Assembly (NCBI GenBank): GCA_015143295.1
Contig: CM026562.1
Span: 3,758,639 to 3,822,638 of the forward strand
Reading direction: 5' to 3'
DNA length: 64,000 nt
Source of the DNA: Tetracentron sinense
Lineage: Eukaryota; Streptophyta; Magnoliopsida; Trochodendrales; Trochodendraceae
Part shown: positions 11,263 through 22,570 of the stretch, one piece after another
Position numbering within the stretch: position 1 is the stretch's first letter
How the letters are laid out: the number at the start of each line of letters is the position of its first letter
The notes under the pieces: model-generated
Told to the model about the DNA's origin: nothing
The model's database searches: none
What the model saw: only the letters and a program-made list of their open reading frames with translations
Translations under genes and position numbers: made by a program

Positions 11263-11783
11263 TAATAGGGAAACTACAGATTTGCCTACAAATTTGCTTC
11301 AACCTAAGTTATTGGTATGTGAGGATGAGAAGAGCCGTATGTGCAAGACTTCTATTGAGTCACAATCTCTAGGATTGTTTCTCTCGTGCCAAATCTTTCC
11401 TTGTAGAGATTGGCTCAATAGGAGTCTTTCCTTGTAGAGATTGTGACTCAATAGAAGTCTTGCACATACGGCTCTTCTCATCCTCACATACCAATAACTT
11501 AGGTTGAAGCAAATTTGTAGGCAAATCTGTAGTTTCCCTATTAAAGCAAATTTATAGGCAAATATGTAGTTTCCCTATTAAAACCATTCAAGAATAGAAT
11601 GAAGAGTATTAGGATTGTTTCTCTCGTGCCAAATCTTTCCTTGTAGAGATTGGCTCAATAGGAGTCTTTCCTTGTAGAGATTGTGACTCAATAGAAGTCT
11701 TGCACATACGGCTCTTCTCATCCTCACATACCAATAACTTAGGTTGAAGCAAATTTGTAGGCAAATCTGTAGTTTCCCTATTA
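11263..11783. repeat. Rearranged copia LTR pieces with a 107-bp inverted repeat
   Basis: Four LTR pieces follow each other. 11263-11370 is the LTR start in plus orientation. 11371-11542 is the LTR start region in minus orientation. 11543-11579 is a short, more diverged minus piece. 11580-11783 is a longer minus piece reaching the target duplication. The first two form an inverted repeat with arms of about 107 bp and a loop of about 65 bp. The pattern fits self-integration or template switching during reverse transcription. Confidence 0.8.
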
Positions 11784-12055
11784 GGTGAAACAAAATAAAG
11801 CAGAAGAACTAAGCAAAAGAAAGTTGCTATGTTAGAGACACAAAAATAACATATAGATTCTCACAAGTAATTTAAACAAACAAAGATCAAATAGTATTGT
11901 AAAAGATCAAACAGTAATTTAAACTAAGTTACCACCATCACCACCATAAAGCAGTACTGCAAAAGATAAAAAATATATTCAAAACATCTAAGTCACCACC
12001 AAGTGGTGAAAAGCATGTGTGATGCAAAAGTTAGGCTCTAGTCTAACGCTGGTCA

Positions 12056-13495
12056 AACATAATCTGTCGCACCATCTCCATCATCTCGTCCTGCTTCTTC
12101 TACATCTCTTCCTGCATCCTCTGCATCTCCTGCTGCATTTCTTCCCGCTGCCTTTGAATCACCTCCCGCTGCATTTGGAGCTCCTCTGAATGTTTTGTCT
12201 TCAAGTCCTCCATCTGCTCATCAAGCCGAGTACGCATCTCCTCATAATGACCCCTAGATTGACTTGACGTGGAGCCAAAGACAGAAGTCGGCGTCGGACC
12301 TAGCTCATAGCCACGTACAGGTCTGTGACGCTCAGGACCCATCACTTGGGTATAGATTTCGTCACCTACAAAACTAGAAGATCCATCCTGGCTAGACAGG
12401 GCCAGCAATTCCTAAATTTTGACTGCATTATATTACAAACAAAATAATTAGTGAAGCAAAATCAAACATGAAAGCTACCACTCAAACAATGAAAGCTACC
12501 AAGTGGTAGCTTGACAATGCAAAGCTACATACTAACGATAATTTATTATTTTTAATATTATTATAAAATTCACAACTTACGTACAATGATCTCCCGAGAG
12601 ATATTATCAACAGCTGTCCCATCCTTTCATAGATGTGTACGGAAGTACATATCCACTTGGGAAGGTATGCTCCCATCAATCCTACTCTGAGTCTGTCATT
12701 GCACAAAGTTAAACACAAGTGCTATGTTGTTAAACACACTAAATTCTAAAATAATTTAATATAGTGAACATATATACTTCTTCGTCCCTGTGACAGGCAA
12801 AACTCTTCGTGCCACCAGTATGTCTAATTTTTCGGTGACTACAATTGGCTTTATTTCTCACTGCTATAGCCTACATAGATAATACAACAATTTTAAAACA
12901 TATTAAAGGATTAATAACCTTTTATTTTTTTCATATATATATATATATATATACCTGTGCCTTCAGACTACTCCAATATTTCACAAGCCATGTCCAATCA
13001 GGAATGGACAACTCAGGGGGTGGATGTCGAAGTCGGTCCTCATCCGTTTCCCACTTACAATAGAAATTTTTTTCATTTTATTTCTATAGTCCATATATTT
13101 CTTATCTAAAGACTGCATCACCCATTTTCTCCTCTCGTCCCCAACATCTGTATGTTCCTAAATTTTTTTAAAAAAAAAACATATCACATTCTCAACTAAA
13201 ACAAAAGGAGAATAATATCTATGCCAAAATAGTATTTTACATTTACCTGTATGTTCCGCCACATCATCTCTTTTGAGTGCTCAAAAATCTCAGCTCATTT
13301 CTCCAATTGCAATGGAGCAAAATAAGGATTCGTCGCAATTCCTCCGCATAGATTAGCAAATTTAGATGCTTCGTTTCCTATTGGCTGGCTGTATTCGTTA
13401 AACATCACCGCTAGTCTCTCACCAGGTCGCATGGTGAGAATACTAAGGCCTTGAGTGGGCCCTCGTCCCCTCTTCCTCCCAGATAAACCTATTTA
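12056..13495 (-). pseudogene. CACTA Transposase_24-like (second protein) gene, decayed
   Basis: This is the second CACTA gene, read in exons on the minus strand. The N-terminal exon (about 13495-13256) has MRPGERLAVMFNEYSQPIG and FANLCGG, ending at a GTAAAT donor. The next piece (about 13150-12955) has PDWTWLVKYWSSLKAQ. A third (about 12845-12785) has IRHTGGTKSFACHRDE, and a fourth (about 12715-12590) has GSIPSQVDMYFRTHL. The last exon (12408-12056) is a coiled coil rich in Glu, Gln and Met ending VRQIMFDQR. This is the Ptta/En-Spm Transposase_24 layout. Lesions seen are a TGA after LQLEK, a missing A in an A-run near 13071, TGA at the fourth piece and a TAG near 12102. The family binds element ends. 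This copy cannot. Confidence 0.8.
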
Positions 13496-13925
13496 GAAAG
13501 TTAAAAATAAAACAAAAGAAAAAATATATCACCTAAGAATATAACAGTTACAAAAGAAAAAAAATTATCATTATTGAGTATACAACATTACAACCATAGT
13601 GACAAAGTCGGGGTTCGGGAATAATTCGGCGGGGGTTAAGTTCGGAAAAATTCGGAAAAATTCGGTAAAGTTGGGAAAACTTCGGGAAAAAGTCGGGGAA
13701 AAAAAATTTAAAAATATATATTACATTAAGCAATAATAAGTCATACCATCATCATTTTAATATACAAAAAATTCCATGATTCCATTAAAGCATCAACATT
13801 TCATCAAAATATCACAAAATGTTCACCAAAGTTACTACCAAAAGTATTACGCCAAAGTCACTAACAAAAGTATTATGATATACATATTACAATAACAAAA
13901 TCACTCATCACCCATGAGGATTTAT

Positions 13926-16038
13926 TTATTCATCCAAAAGAAACTGATCATCTAGCTCATCCTCCGCATTTTCTGAAGATTCGCTTGAAGAGGTAGCATC
14001 ATCTTCGGGGTCATGATTCTCTTCACCTTCAGGTATATCTAGGAATGCCAAAATGTTCTCTAAATCAATGGGTTCCGAATCCTTCTTTTCTTTCATTGCA
14101 CTTGTATTCATCAAATGCAAATTCACACGAACATATACCAAATCATGTAATTGTTTTGGCTCTAATCTGTTCCTCTTCTTCGTGTGTGCAGCCTCAAAAG
14201 CACTCCAGTTTCGCTCACAAGCTGAGGCACTACAAGGTTGGCTATGCAATTTGATTGCCACCTTTTGAAGGATTGGAACATCGCTTCCATACATATCCCA
14301 CCAGATTCCTAATTACAATTTACAATATTTACAATTAAAAATTATTGACTATAAATTTTAAAATATAATCAAAGTTAAAAAAATAAATAAATATAATAAA
14401 CTTACTTGGATGTGAATCCCGAAGGGAATCAATTGCCCATTTGTCAAAGATGGAATCATCCTGTTGGTGGTAGAGTCTCAGCTCCCTGTTTCCCTTCATC
14501 CAAACCAATCATTTTCTCAATCACCTTCTCAACACCCATCTTTACTTCCTTATCCATCTTCACCAATTTATTATAAAACAACTGGGGATTAAGATAGGCA
14601 GCAATTGCATGAAGGGGACTATGCAATGTTTTATTCCATCTTCCATCGATGATTTTCCAAAAAGGCATATATTTCTCAACATCGCCTTCATACACTCTTT
14701 TAATTGCTTCTTTTGCTCTATCCATTCCTTCATATATATATCCCATAGTAGACCCATCACCATCTACCATTCTTAAAACTCTAACTAGAGGCTCAACTGT
14801 ATCAATTATTATTCTGCCATTCTCCCAAAATATATTCCCTTGTATGATATTTGTTATTTCTGTTCCTTCCACTGTTTTGGATTGAGGGAGAGCTCTCCAT
14901 TCGGTTGAAGCAATCATAAATCTCAAAGCTTGTTCTTCTCTGAGAATAGACTGCAAACACAGAAATTGTGTTGCAAATCTTGTTGCACCCGGCCTTTTTA
15001 ATTCTCTTTTCTGCGTGTGCAATCTCATTAAATCCAACACATGTTGGAATTTGTAGAAAAACTTCACCAAACTTAGTGCTTGCTCTAAAATTGGCTTCAC
15101 TTGAGGAAGCTCATCAATTTCCTCTAAAATCAAATCCAAACAATGTGCTGCACAGGACGTCTTGAAAATATTTGGATATCTATCTTCAATAATAATCCCT
15201 GCTGCACTATAATTTGAAGCATTGTCTGAAATAAACTGGACAACATTTGTTGGTCCAATTTCTTCAATCCCAGAAGCAATGAAGTTTGCAAGAAATGTTG
15301 CATCCTTCTTCTTTCCCACTGTGCATTCACTTTTCAAAATATTGTGCCCTTCAGATACGCCACCAACAAATTCACGTGTGGCCGCTTCCTTGCATCAGTC
15401 CATGAATCAGACATGATTGTGCACCCTGAACTAGCCCATGATTGTTTGATTTTTTTAACATATTCATCAGCTTCGTCCTTTAAACTTGCTAATATCTTCA
15501 CCCTGGCTGTTTCACTACTTGGGGGAATATAACCTGGGCCATGATTTGAAATGACTGTAATGGCATCCTTAAAATGTTGGGACCTCAACAAGCGAAATGG
15601 GAGGTTATTCGCAACTAAGGCTTTCACCAAGAAAAGATCTGCAAGCTCTTTCTCTTTCTTTTTCATCAGTTGCTGAATTTTTGGTTGCACTTGTCCAGAC
15701 ATGAAAATACCCCCTCCTCCTAAACTACCACAAGCTATGTTAGAGACAGAACCCATAGAACTTCCACTTGCACCAGTATTACCAGGCTGAGATTGTCGTG
15801 AAAAATCTGACTTTGCCCTTTTACGTGATTCCAACTGTTGCACAGCCTCTAATGCCATTTCATAAACTAAATCAGGCACTAGAGTGCAAGGTTGTACATC
15901 TCTTTGTGGTATTTTGGCAAAATGGTTTTTCATTCGAGTAATAGTACCAACAAATACTTTCTGACAAAAATTACATCTCATCTTTGTCCCCCCTTCTTCA
16001 GTCACATATTCCCAAAATGGATCCCTAGCTCTTGGCAT
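13926..16038 (-). pseudogene. hAT transposase (BED finger, DUF659, hAT dimerisation)
   Basis: The start at 16038 gives MPRARDPFWEYV and a BED-type zinc finger (CNFCQKVF, then MKNHF). The DUF659 part follows (CTIMSDSWTDARKRPHVNLL, VGKKKDATFL, FISDNASNY with a catalytic-type Asp, SCAAHCLDLILEE). The last exon (14308-13926) is the dimerisation domain with LHSQPCSASACERNWSAFE and ends in an acidic tail. An intron with GTAAGT donor at 14405 and AG acceptor at 14309 is clear. Two frameshifts break it: one T is missing in a T-run near 15336, and a one-base shift lies near 14490. Without them it would be about 660-690 residues, normal for the family. It is recently dead at most, since only small lesions are present. 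Confidence 0.9.
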
Positions 16039-16412
16039 TTTAAACTTTGATCAAATACTAAATCTTTACTGGTCCTAAAGAAATTAAAAAAAAAAAAATT
16101 CAAAACATCAGTAAATGTATATCAATAAATATATAATAAACGAAATTGATGTAATATTGATGATTGCTTAGACAATTTATTTCAGATTCACAGAGGATCT
16201 CAAAGCAATTCTTCAAAACATTAACTAAGCAATTGAACCAGATCATGCTCGAAATATAATCTCAACAGAAACCAGTAAAAAAAAATTCCAAAAAACTGAC
16301 CTGGATTAGATTTCCGAAAATTTGTAGATTTCCCAGCACCCGAGAGAACCAAGTTCTGTAGTTTGAAAAAATAAAAAATGAACAAGTGTGAGGTAGGGTT
16401 TGAAAAGGGAGA

Positions 16413-16800
16413 TTAAACCAAAATTTCAGAGGGAGAAATTTCAGAGAATGAAGAGGAATACAGAGAGAGAGAGAGAGAGATTTCTCTCTGAATTTTCAGA
16501 GCTACGGTCCGTAGGGAGAGAAATTTCTCTCTGAAATTTCGGAGACAGAGAGAGGGAGAGAGGAAGAGAAAGTGAGAGAGAGAGATTTCTCTCTGAAATT
16601 TCAGAAATTCGAAATGAGAGAGGAGAGAAGAGAGAAATTTCACACTGAAATTTCAGAGATTCGGGAGAGAGAGAGAGAGAGAGAGAGAGAAAAGAGAGAA
16701 ATCTCTCTCTGAAATTTCAGATTTAGAGATTCAGAGAGAGAGAGAAGAGAGAAAGAGAGAAATCTCTCTGAAACGAACGTCGGGAGAGAGAGAGAGAGAG
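16413..16800. repeat. GA-rich repeat block in the hAT 5' region
   Basis: Long (GA)n runs alternate with a TTTCTCTCTGAAATTTCAGAG unit that recurs at least six times and is itself partly palindromic. It lies upstream of the hAT transposase start. Open frames across it are composition artefacts. Confidence 0.7.
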
Positions 16801-17458
16801 AAGAGACTTACCGGAGGATTTTCGCCGCCGGTGAGCTGAGACGAACGCCGGTGAGCCGAGAAGAACGTCGGTGAGCCGGTGAAGGGGTTTCGTGGGTTTC
16901 GTCACTGGGGAGCCGAGACGAGAGAGGGGGGTCTGGGTTTCGTGCCCTAACCCCTTTCTTTCAGTATTTATAGTTAGGAAGGAAAAAAAAAAAGGCCGAA
17001 CCAAACGCGCCTTAAGCGTTAAAAACGCGTTTTTACCGTTTAAACGTTTAAAAACACGATTTAATCGCAGAACCATTCGGCGCTTGAAAAATGCGCGATT
17101 AAAACGCGAATTTTTCAAAAAAACGCCGTTTTTTGTTACTTGGATTACAACTACTTTAGTAGTTTAAATATCTTACTAAGTCTGTTTTCATCCCCCTCAA
17201 CCTGTGGAGAAAAGGCAGACTCTGGTCATCAACTGTCCTTTCCGGTAGTGGGGTTGATGGCTGTGCAGAGGAATTCTGACCCGAGATGCCCCTCCGTCGA
17301 CGATGCATGGCTAGCTATCTAATTTTTTACAACATTCATTCAACAAAGGTCAACACTAATATGTATTTAAATTAAATAAATGGACAACAAATGAAATGCA
17401 TATGTCAACAACTATATGAATTTGGATTCACTAAGTAGACAATAAATGACATTAATAG

Positions 17459-18752
17459 TTATTTAATAACATTTAAATACTTACCTTCCAAAAATTTTGC
17501 AGGCATATTTACATCAATAAGCACTCCTTTGATATCATCTTTATTCCAAGTGACATCATCATCATTGACTTCTACTGTATTAATTGAATCTTGGTGCAAC
17601 TCAGCCTCATTTTGTCCGAACGGATCCACTTTTGATTCCATATTGTATAAGTCCCGGGGTTGTGTCTTTATCACAACACGCCAATCATCATTGATGGTAT
17701 TTTGGACATAAAAACTTGTTGTGCCTGGTTTGCAAGAATAAAAGGTTCATTGCTAGTTAAGGTTCATGTGAAATTTAGGCAGGTGAACCCGTATTCATCT
17801 TGCTTGATTCCCCTACCACCACGGTTCATGACATCCCACCAATCACATTTGAATAAAACAATCTGATGTCCGCCGAGATATTGTAACTCCACAATATCAT
17901 TTAATACACCATAGTAGCCGACATTGCCTGTCATCGGGTTCGAGTCTCTGGCGTTTGCAAATCTCACTGTCTCTGCAGTTACGAAAACTCCACTATTTTG
18001 AGTTTTCCTTTGTCTCTCGCGATCTTTTGTGTGAAATCTCAAGTCATTGATGATGTATCCCTTAAAACACCTCACAGCTCGAGTAGGACCTAAATCTAAT
18101 GATTCGAGTTCTTCATTTATCTGCTCACCATGTAATCGCATTTGTAAAACCTATTCAAATTTCATCAACAGTTATGTACGATGGCTACACTTAATTGAAA
18201 AAAAGTGAATTGATATCTATCACTTACATGAAATTCAAACCATCCACCAAACTCCTTAATATGAGTGTGGTCTACATCCCTAGCACTTATGTGACCACTA
18301 TACCCATCCTTAATTATCTGTTTGTGTTTCCTGTACAATAAATCATTAAATTTTGATCCAAACCTTCCAAAAAAAGTTAAGTTTACTGTCTATATACAAT
18401 TAACAAGTAGATTGAGCAAGTAGTCTTACTGAACAAATGGGGCAATTTCATCGCAGTTGTTCCAAATATACAATCGAGCCTGTTCCCACTCATCCATACT
18501 TAGCATTTGAGGGGTTGCCTTTCCTAAAGCACGACCAGTTCCTAAAAAAATGGACAACTTTCCACGTGATTCAGCATTATCATCATCATAATTCCGCTCT
18601 GGTCGATTGAACCTTGTCTCAACCCCATGCAAGTACCTCGAACAAAATGTCAAACATTCTTCCGAAAGATACCCTTCTGCAATGGAACCCTTTGGACGAC
18701 TTTTATTGCACACATATGACTTTATTCTATGCAAATACCTATAAAAATACAA
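17459..18752 (-). pseudogene. TNP2-like transposase, C-terminal exons (DUF4218/DUF4216)
   Basis: Three exon-like pieces continue the gene at 18795-20009. 18752-18426 has RYLHGVETRFNRPERN and ends NCDEIAPFVQ. 18141-17764 has RCFKGYIINDLRFHT, YYGVLNDIVELQYLGG and VLFKCDWWDV, the DUF4216 signature. 17690-17459 has IKTQPRDLYNM and ends FLEGKYLNVIK. After GFTCLNFT the frame meets TGA where the family has Arg, then shifts before the last piece. Introns lie at about 18425-18142. The C-terminal domains accompany TNP2 transposases in plant CACTA elements. Confidence 0.82.
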
Positions 18753-18794
18753 GTATATATGCTAATTAGAATACAATTGTAAAAAAAATTAATA

Positions 18795-20009
18795 TTATCT
18801 ATAAACTGACCTCTTGATGGGATACATCCATCGATATTGCACTGGTCCTGCAACCTTGGCCTCGCCGGCTAAATGAATGGGCAAGTGCACCATAATGTCA
18901 AAAAATGACGGAGGAAAGATACTTTCCAATTTGCAAAGTGTTAGTGAAATCTGGGATTCAAGTTGCTCCAACTCCCCTACTCTCAACACCTTGGAACACA
19001 ACTGTCTGAAGAAAGTAGACAATTCAATCAAAACTAAACACACATCCTTGGGTAAGAGTCCACGTATTGCAATCGGAAATAGTTGTTGCATAAGAACATG
19101 ACAATCATGACTCTTCAACCCCGAGATCCTGCATTGTTTGAGCTGAACACATCGTGAGATGTTTGACAAATAACTATTTGGAACCTTTACCTCCTTCAAG
19201 CATTTACAGAACTTCCTTTTCTCATCCAAAGACATTGTGTAGCATGCAGGGGGTAGTAATAGCTTGCCTCCTGTCGGTATTGGATGAAGTTGTTCCCTTA
19301 TACCCATTAACTGCAGATCTAGACGAGCCTTCAAGTTATCTTTTGTTTTCTCCTCCATGTTCAACAATGTCCTAATTACACTATCACACACATTCATTTC
19401 AATATGCATAACATCTAGACAATGCCGCAATAGGAGATCTTTCCAATACGGTAGTTGGAAGAAAATACTCTTCTTCTTCCAATTCTTTGGTAATTTGCAA
19501 TCATCCCATTTTCTCTTCATCCCAGTCTTATCCTTTTCCGCCTTGCCAAATATGATTTGATCATATCCATGTAATTGATCGAGCACAGCATCACCAGTTA
19601 GCAGAATTGGCATAGGTCTCAATTCCTTATTGCCATCAAAAGACCTCCTATTATGTCGGAATCTATGATCAAGTGGTAGGAATCGACGATGTCCCAAGGA
19701 ACATGACTTATGCCCATTTTTTAATTCGACCGAACAGGTGTCCTTGTTGCAAAAAGGGCACACCTTTTCGCCTTTAGTGCTCCATCCTGACAAGTTGGCA
19801 TATGCAGGAAAGTCATTAACAGTCCACAAGACTGCTGCATGCATCCAAAAATTCTGTTTTGAATAGGCATTGTATGTCTCAACTCCATCTGTCCACAATT
19901 CCTTCAACTCCTCTATTAATGGCTGCAAGTAAATATCGATGTCGTTCCCAAGACCCTTAGGGCCAGGAATAAGCAACAACAAAAGAAAAAAAGACTGCTT
20001 CATACACAT
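18795..20009 (-). pseudogene. TNP2-like CACTA transposase, catalytic core part
   Basis: The frame holds the hallmark FWMHAAVLWTVNDFPAYANL, then SGWSTKGEKVCPFC, LGHRRFLP, LTGDAVLDQLHG, LPYWKDLLLRHCLDVMHIE and the DUF4218 segment with GLKSHDCHVLMQQLFPIAIR. This is the Transposase_21 (TNP2) core that cuts at CACTA ends. The Met at 20009 is not a true start: the frame continues from 20023-21039 across a small deletion with a frameshift, where family members carry about 15 residues after the LASD motif. The downstream end joins the 18752 exon at a GT donor near 18795. The gene is inactive. Confidence 0.88.
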
Positions 20010-20022
20010 CCATGGAGGTAAG

Positions 20023-21039
20023 TTATATGGAATAAGAACGACAGACGTCGCTCGCTAACCCAAGTCTAATATTGCGAGGTTCGGAACCAAACAACGGGTG
20101 TTTCTTATCTAACGCTTCCCATGCCTCAGAATCTGCTGGATGCATCAACACACTATCCTTTGTACGGCCCTCAGCATGCCATCTCATGTCCTCAGCCGTT
20201 TTTGAAGACATAAGTAACCTCTGAAGTCTCGGCTTCAAAGGAAAGTGACGCAAAATCTTCGCAGCTATTTTCTTATCCTTTGTAGACAAAGTGGAAGACT
20301 CTTCCGTAGACTGATATGAAACTGGTTTCCACCTAGACTCACCACATACGTCATTTTCATTCGCATTTTCATATTCTTTCCAATACAACATACAGTCATT
20401 TGGGCATGCATCTATCTTTTTGTAATGCAAGCCAAGATCTCGAAGGATCCTTTTTGATTCATAGTGATTCTTGGGCAACGTTTCACCAATAGGAAATGCC
20501 TCTTTTAACAACTCAAGCAACATGTTGAACAATTTATTACTCCATCCGTTAAGACACTTCAAGTGAAACAACCGTACAAGAAAAGATAGTTTTGAAAATT
20601 TAGTGCAACTCTGGTATAGTTCAATCTCGGCATCCTTTAACAATTCGTAAAATTTATGTGCATCCCCATTTGGGTCATCTATATTGCGCTCATTCAATTC
20701 GTTATCATTCCCACCATCCAAGTTCGACACTCCAAATGCATCATGTAACATTCCTTGCATATCATCGCCCTCATCGGACTCATCACTAATATGTCCTCCA
20801 TACATATCTTCCCCATGGCTTGTCCAATGGATGTAACATTCTATTATCCCATTCCATAACAAGTCCCCATGCACTTCTTCTCGATTCTTTAAGACCCTAT
20901 TGCCGCATTTGATACATGGACACAAGATCATATCATCAAAGTTTGTACGAGCAAATGCAAAATTCAAGAACTCGACAACTCCGTCTAGATACTCATGGCT
21001 CGCTCTATCCTTTTGCATCCAACTTTCATCCATCGACAT
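20023..21039 (-). pseudogene. TNP2-like CACTA transposase, N-terminal part
   Basis: The start at 21039 gives MSMDESWMQKDRASHEYLDG, the transposase-associated domain of plant CACTA proteins. The CPCIKCGN finger follows (C-x2-C-x2... ending TSHGE). Further on come FNMLLELLKEAFPIGETLP, KNHYESKRILRDLGLHY, an ACPNDCMLYWKEY finger and CGESRWK. The frame ends soon after GLASD because a deletion of roughly 45-50 bp removed the start of the catalytic core and shifted the frame. Acid-rich linkers lie between. Sequence upstream of 21039 is AT-rich leader. Confidence 0.88.
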
Positions 21040-22240
21040 TTCTCTTTTAAGATAGCATCACATTTGCAAGAATATAAACCACGTGAATATCAAGATGAGA
21101 TACTAAAGTAAAAAGAATAAAGACTAGATTATTATATAAGCTTTAGGCTTTGGAACCTCAATTGACAAGCAAAGAACATAAAATTATATACTAGATGATT
21201 TAAGCTATCTATGACTCACATTAAAAAGAAAAACATATAAAATATCCCCTAAATGCTTAAATTTTAGATCATTACCCAACTTAGCAAAAATATTTTAAGA
21301 TAAATTGCATTATATCATAACCAAATTGTGAGGAATGGAGCCAAAATCTTAGAGAGAACACTGACCTTACTTGAATGTTTCTCCAACTCCTCAACTAAAA
21401 TCCACAAAATAGCCTCCTAAACCCCAATTCAAGTAGCTGAATCAAAGAAAACATACATAAATATCTAATAGCAGAGCTCATTCTCAAATTCTACACACAA
21501 AAGTAAAAATTAGAAGAAAAAAAACCTCAGCCATAAAGATTAACAAGAACGAAATTGTAATTAAAAATATTACCAAACAGTATAAGGAACCCTCCTCATA
21601 TATATAATGATCATCAGAATCATGATAAACATTTTTACCCAAATAAAAAAGAATCATTGAAAACAACATCAAATAAGAAAAAGGACTTGTAATCATAAAA
21701 AATGATAATCTAAATCAAGGAACTGCCAAAACATATCTCAAATTACTGAAAAACTAGGAACAAATCAGGACTCGAACAAAAGACACGAGAATCACAGAAA
21801 AAAAAAACCCTAACTAGAACACAGAACATTGCGCCTGAGATCACATTCGTTTAAACCTCGATACACAAATCTGGCTGCAGAATTTTCTAATAGCTCATCT
21901 CTATGGAGAGATAAAAAATAAAAACAAAATAACATACCTGATGATCGTTGATCTCTCCTTGCAAAATTTTATGAATGCTCAGTTCGATTTAAACCAACAA
22001 AACCATTGATGATGAGATCGTGAGAGAGAGAGAGGGATAGGGTTTGCCACAAATAACAAAGAAAACGCGCGAGAGACTTTTTTTTTTGGGTAATACGCGC
22101 GAGAGAGAGTTATTTATTTTTATTATTATTATTTTGGTAATTAGAGGCGTGCATCAAACATGCACCCCATACTGTTATTTCCTAACAGAATATTAGGCGG
22201 GTGCTTGTTTGGCGCAAAAACGCCCCCCAAATAACGCGCG
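21040..22240 (-). other. Leader and upstream region of the CACTA transposase gene
   Basis: This is AT-rich DNA upstream of the TNP2 start with no recognised coding sequence. It holds short A-runs and a GCGCGAGAGA repeat at about 22020-22110. An intron and non-coding first exon would be expected here, but I cannot place them. Confidence 0.4.
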
Positions 22241-22259
22241 CGAATTTGGAATTTTGGAT

Positions 22260-22570
22260 ATTAAATAAAAAACTTAGTGGTGGCCATCCATGGCTGACAC
22301 TAAATTCCTTATTTAGTAAGTAAAAAAAATACTATTCTAAGGCTGCCAAAATATTTGTGCCAGTTTTTAACGGGATATAGTGGGGGCCAACGTAAGCCAC
22401 CTCTAAATGGAGCTTATAGCATCGCATTATGGTGGCCACCACTAAAGTTTTGACATTGATAGGCTTTTTAGCATCAACCAAATATGGCCGCTTCTAAATG
22501 TACCTTTTAGTGTTGTATTAAGGTAGCCATCGCTAAATATTCGACACTAAAAAAGGTTTCTCTTGTAGTG
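22260..22570. repeat. CACTA right subterminal repeats
   Basis: Degenerate copies of the left-end motif recur: TTAGTGGTGGCCATCC at 22274, AGTGGGGGCCAACG at 22380, GGTGGCCACCACTAAAG at 22431, TATGGCCGCTTCTAAATG at 22485 and GGTAGCCATCGCTAAA at 22522. They match the left subterminal block in both sense and orientation mix. Confidence 0.75.

Larger units (their letters stand above)
9719..11783 (-). mobile_element. Ty1/copia element, deleted and rearranged
   Basis: A perfect 5-bp duplication GGTGA flanks the element (9714-9718 and 11784-11788). The LTR ends are non-canonical: on the minus strand they begin TAATAGGG and end TTTCTTA (TA...TA). The 3' LTR is complete (9719-10051). The 5' side keeps only LTR pieces, one of them inverted. 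Gag, protease, integrase and the start of reverse transcriptase are missing. It sits inside the CACTA element, so it arrived later. Confidence 0.85.
13595..17143 (-). mobile_element. hAT transposon, 3.55 kb, nested in the CACTA
   Basis: The element starts CATAGTGACAAAG and ends TTTTTTGTTACTTGG, giving an imperfect terminal inverted repeat (10 of 13 positions). A perfect 8-bp duplication ATTACAAC flanks it (13587-13594 and 17144-17151). The left end carries TTCGGAAAAATTCGG repeats and the right end CGTTTAAACGTTT-type repeats, as expected for hAT subterminal regions. It holds one frame-broken transposase gene. The insertion lies between the two CACTA transposase genes. Confidence 0.9.
5817..22570 (-). 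mobile_element. CACTA (En/Spm) transposon, 16.75 kb, defective
   Basis: The element starts CACTACAAGAGA and ends TCTCTTGTAGTG, a perfect 12-bp terminal inverted repeat beginning with CACTA. The flanking trinucleotides are TGC (5814-5816) and TAC (22571-22573). The unoccupied sequence in LTR 1 reads CCTACGTACTCAC, so the original target was TAC and the left copy has mutated. Both ends carry subterminal repeats. Two transposase genes read on the minus strand, TNP2-like (17459-21039) and Transposase_24-like (12056-13495), both inactivated. Host-derived fragments lie at 6430-6857 and perhaps 8345-8389. A hAT element and a copia element are nested inside. Confidence 0.93.

Noticed and set aside
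11299..11793. Short frames in the LTR pieces
   Set aside because: They are repeated translations of the same LTR sequence in both orientations.
16723..17118. 131-codon minus-strand frame
   Set aside because: It lies in GA-rich and subterminal hAT sequence and only reflects base composition.
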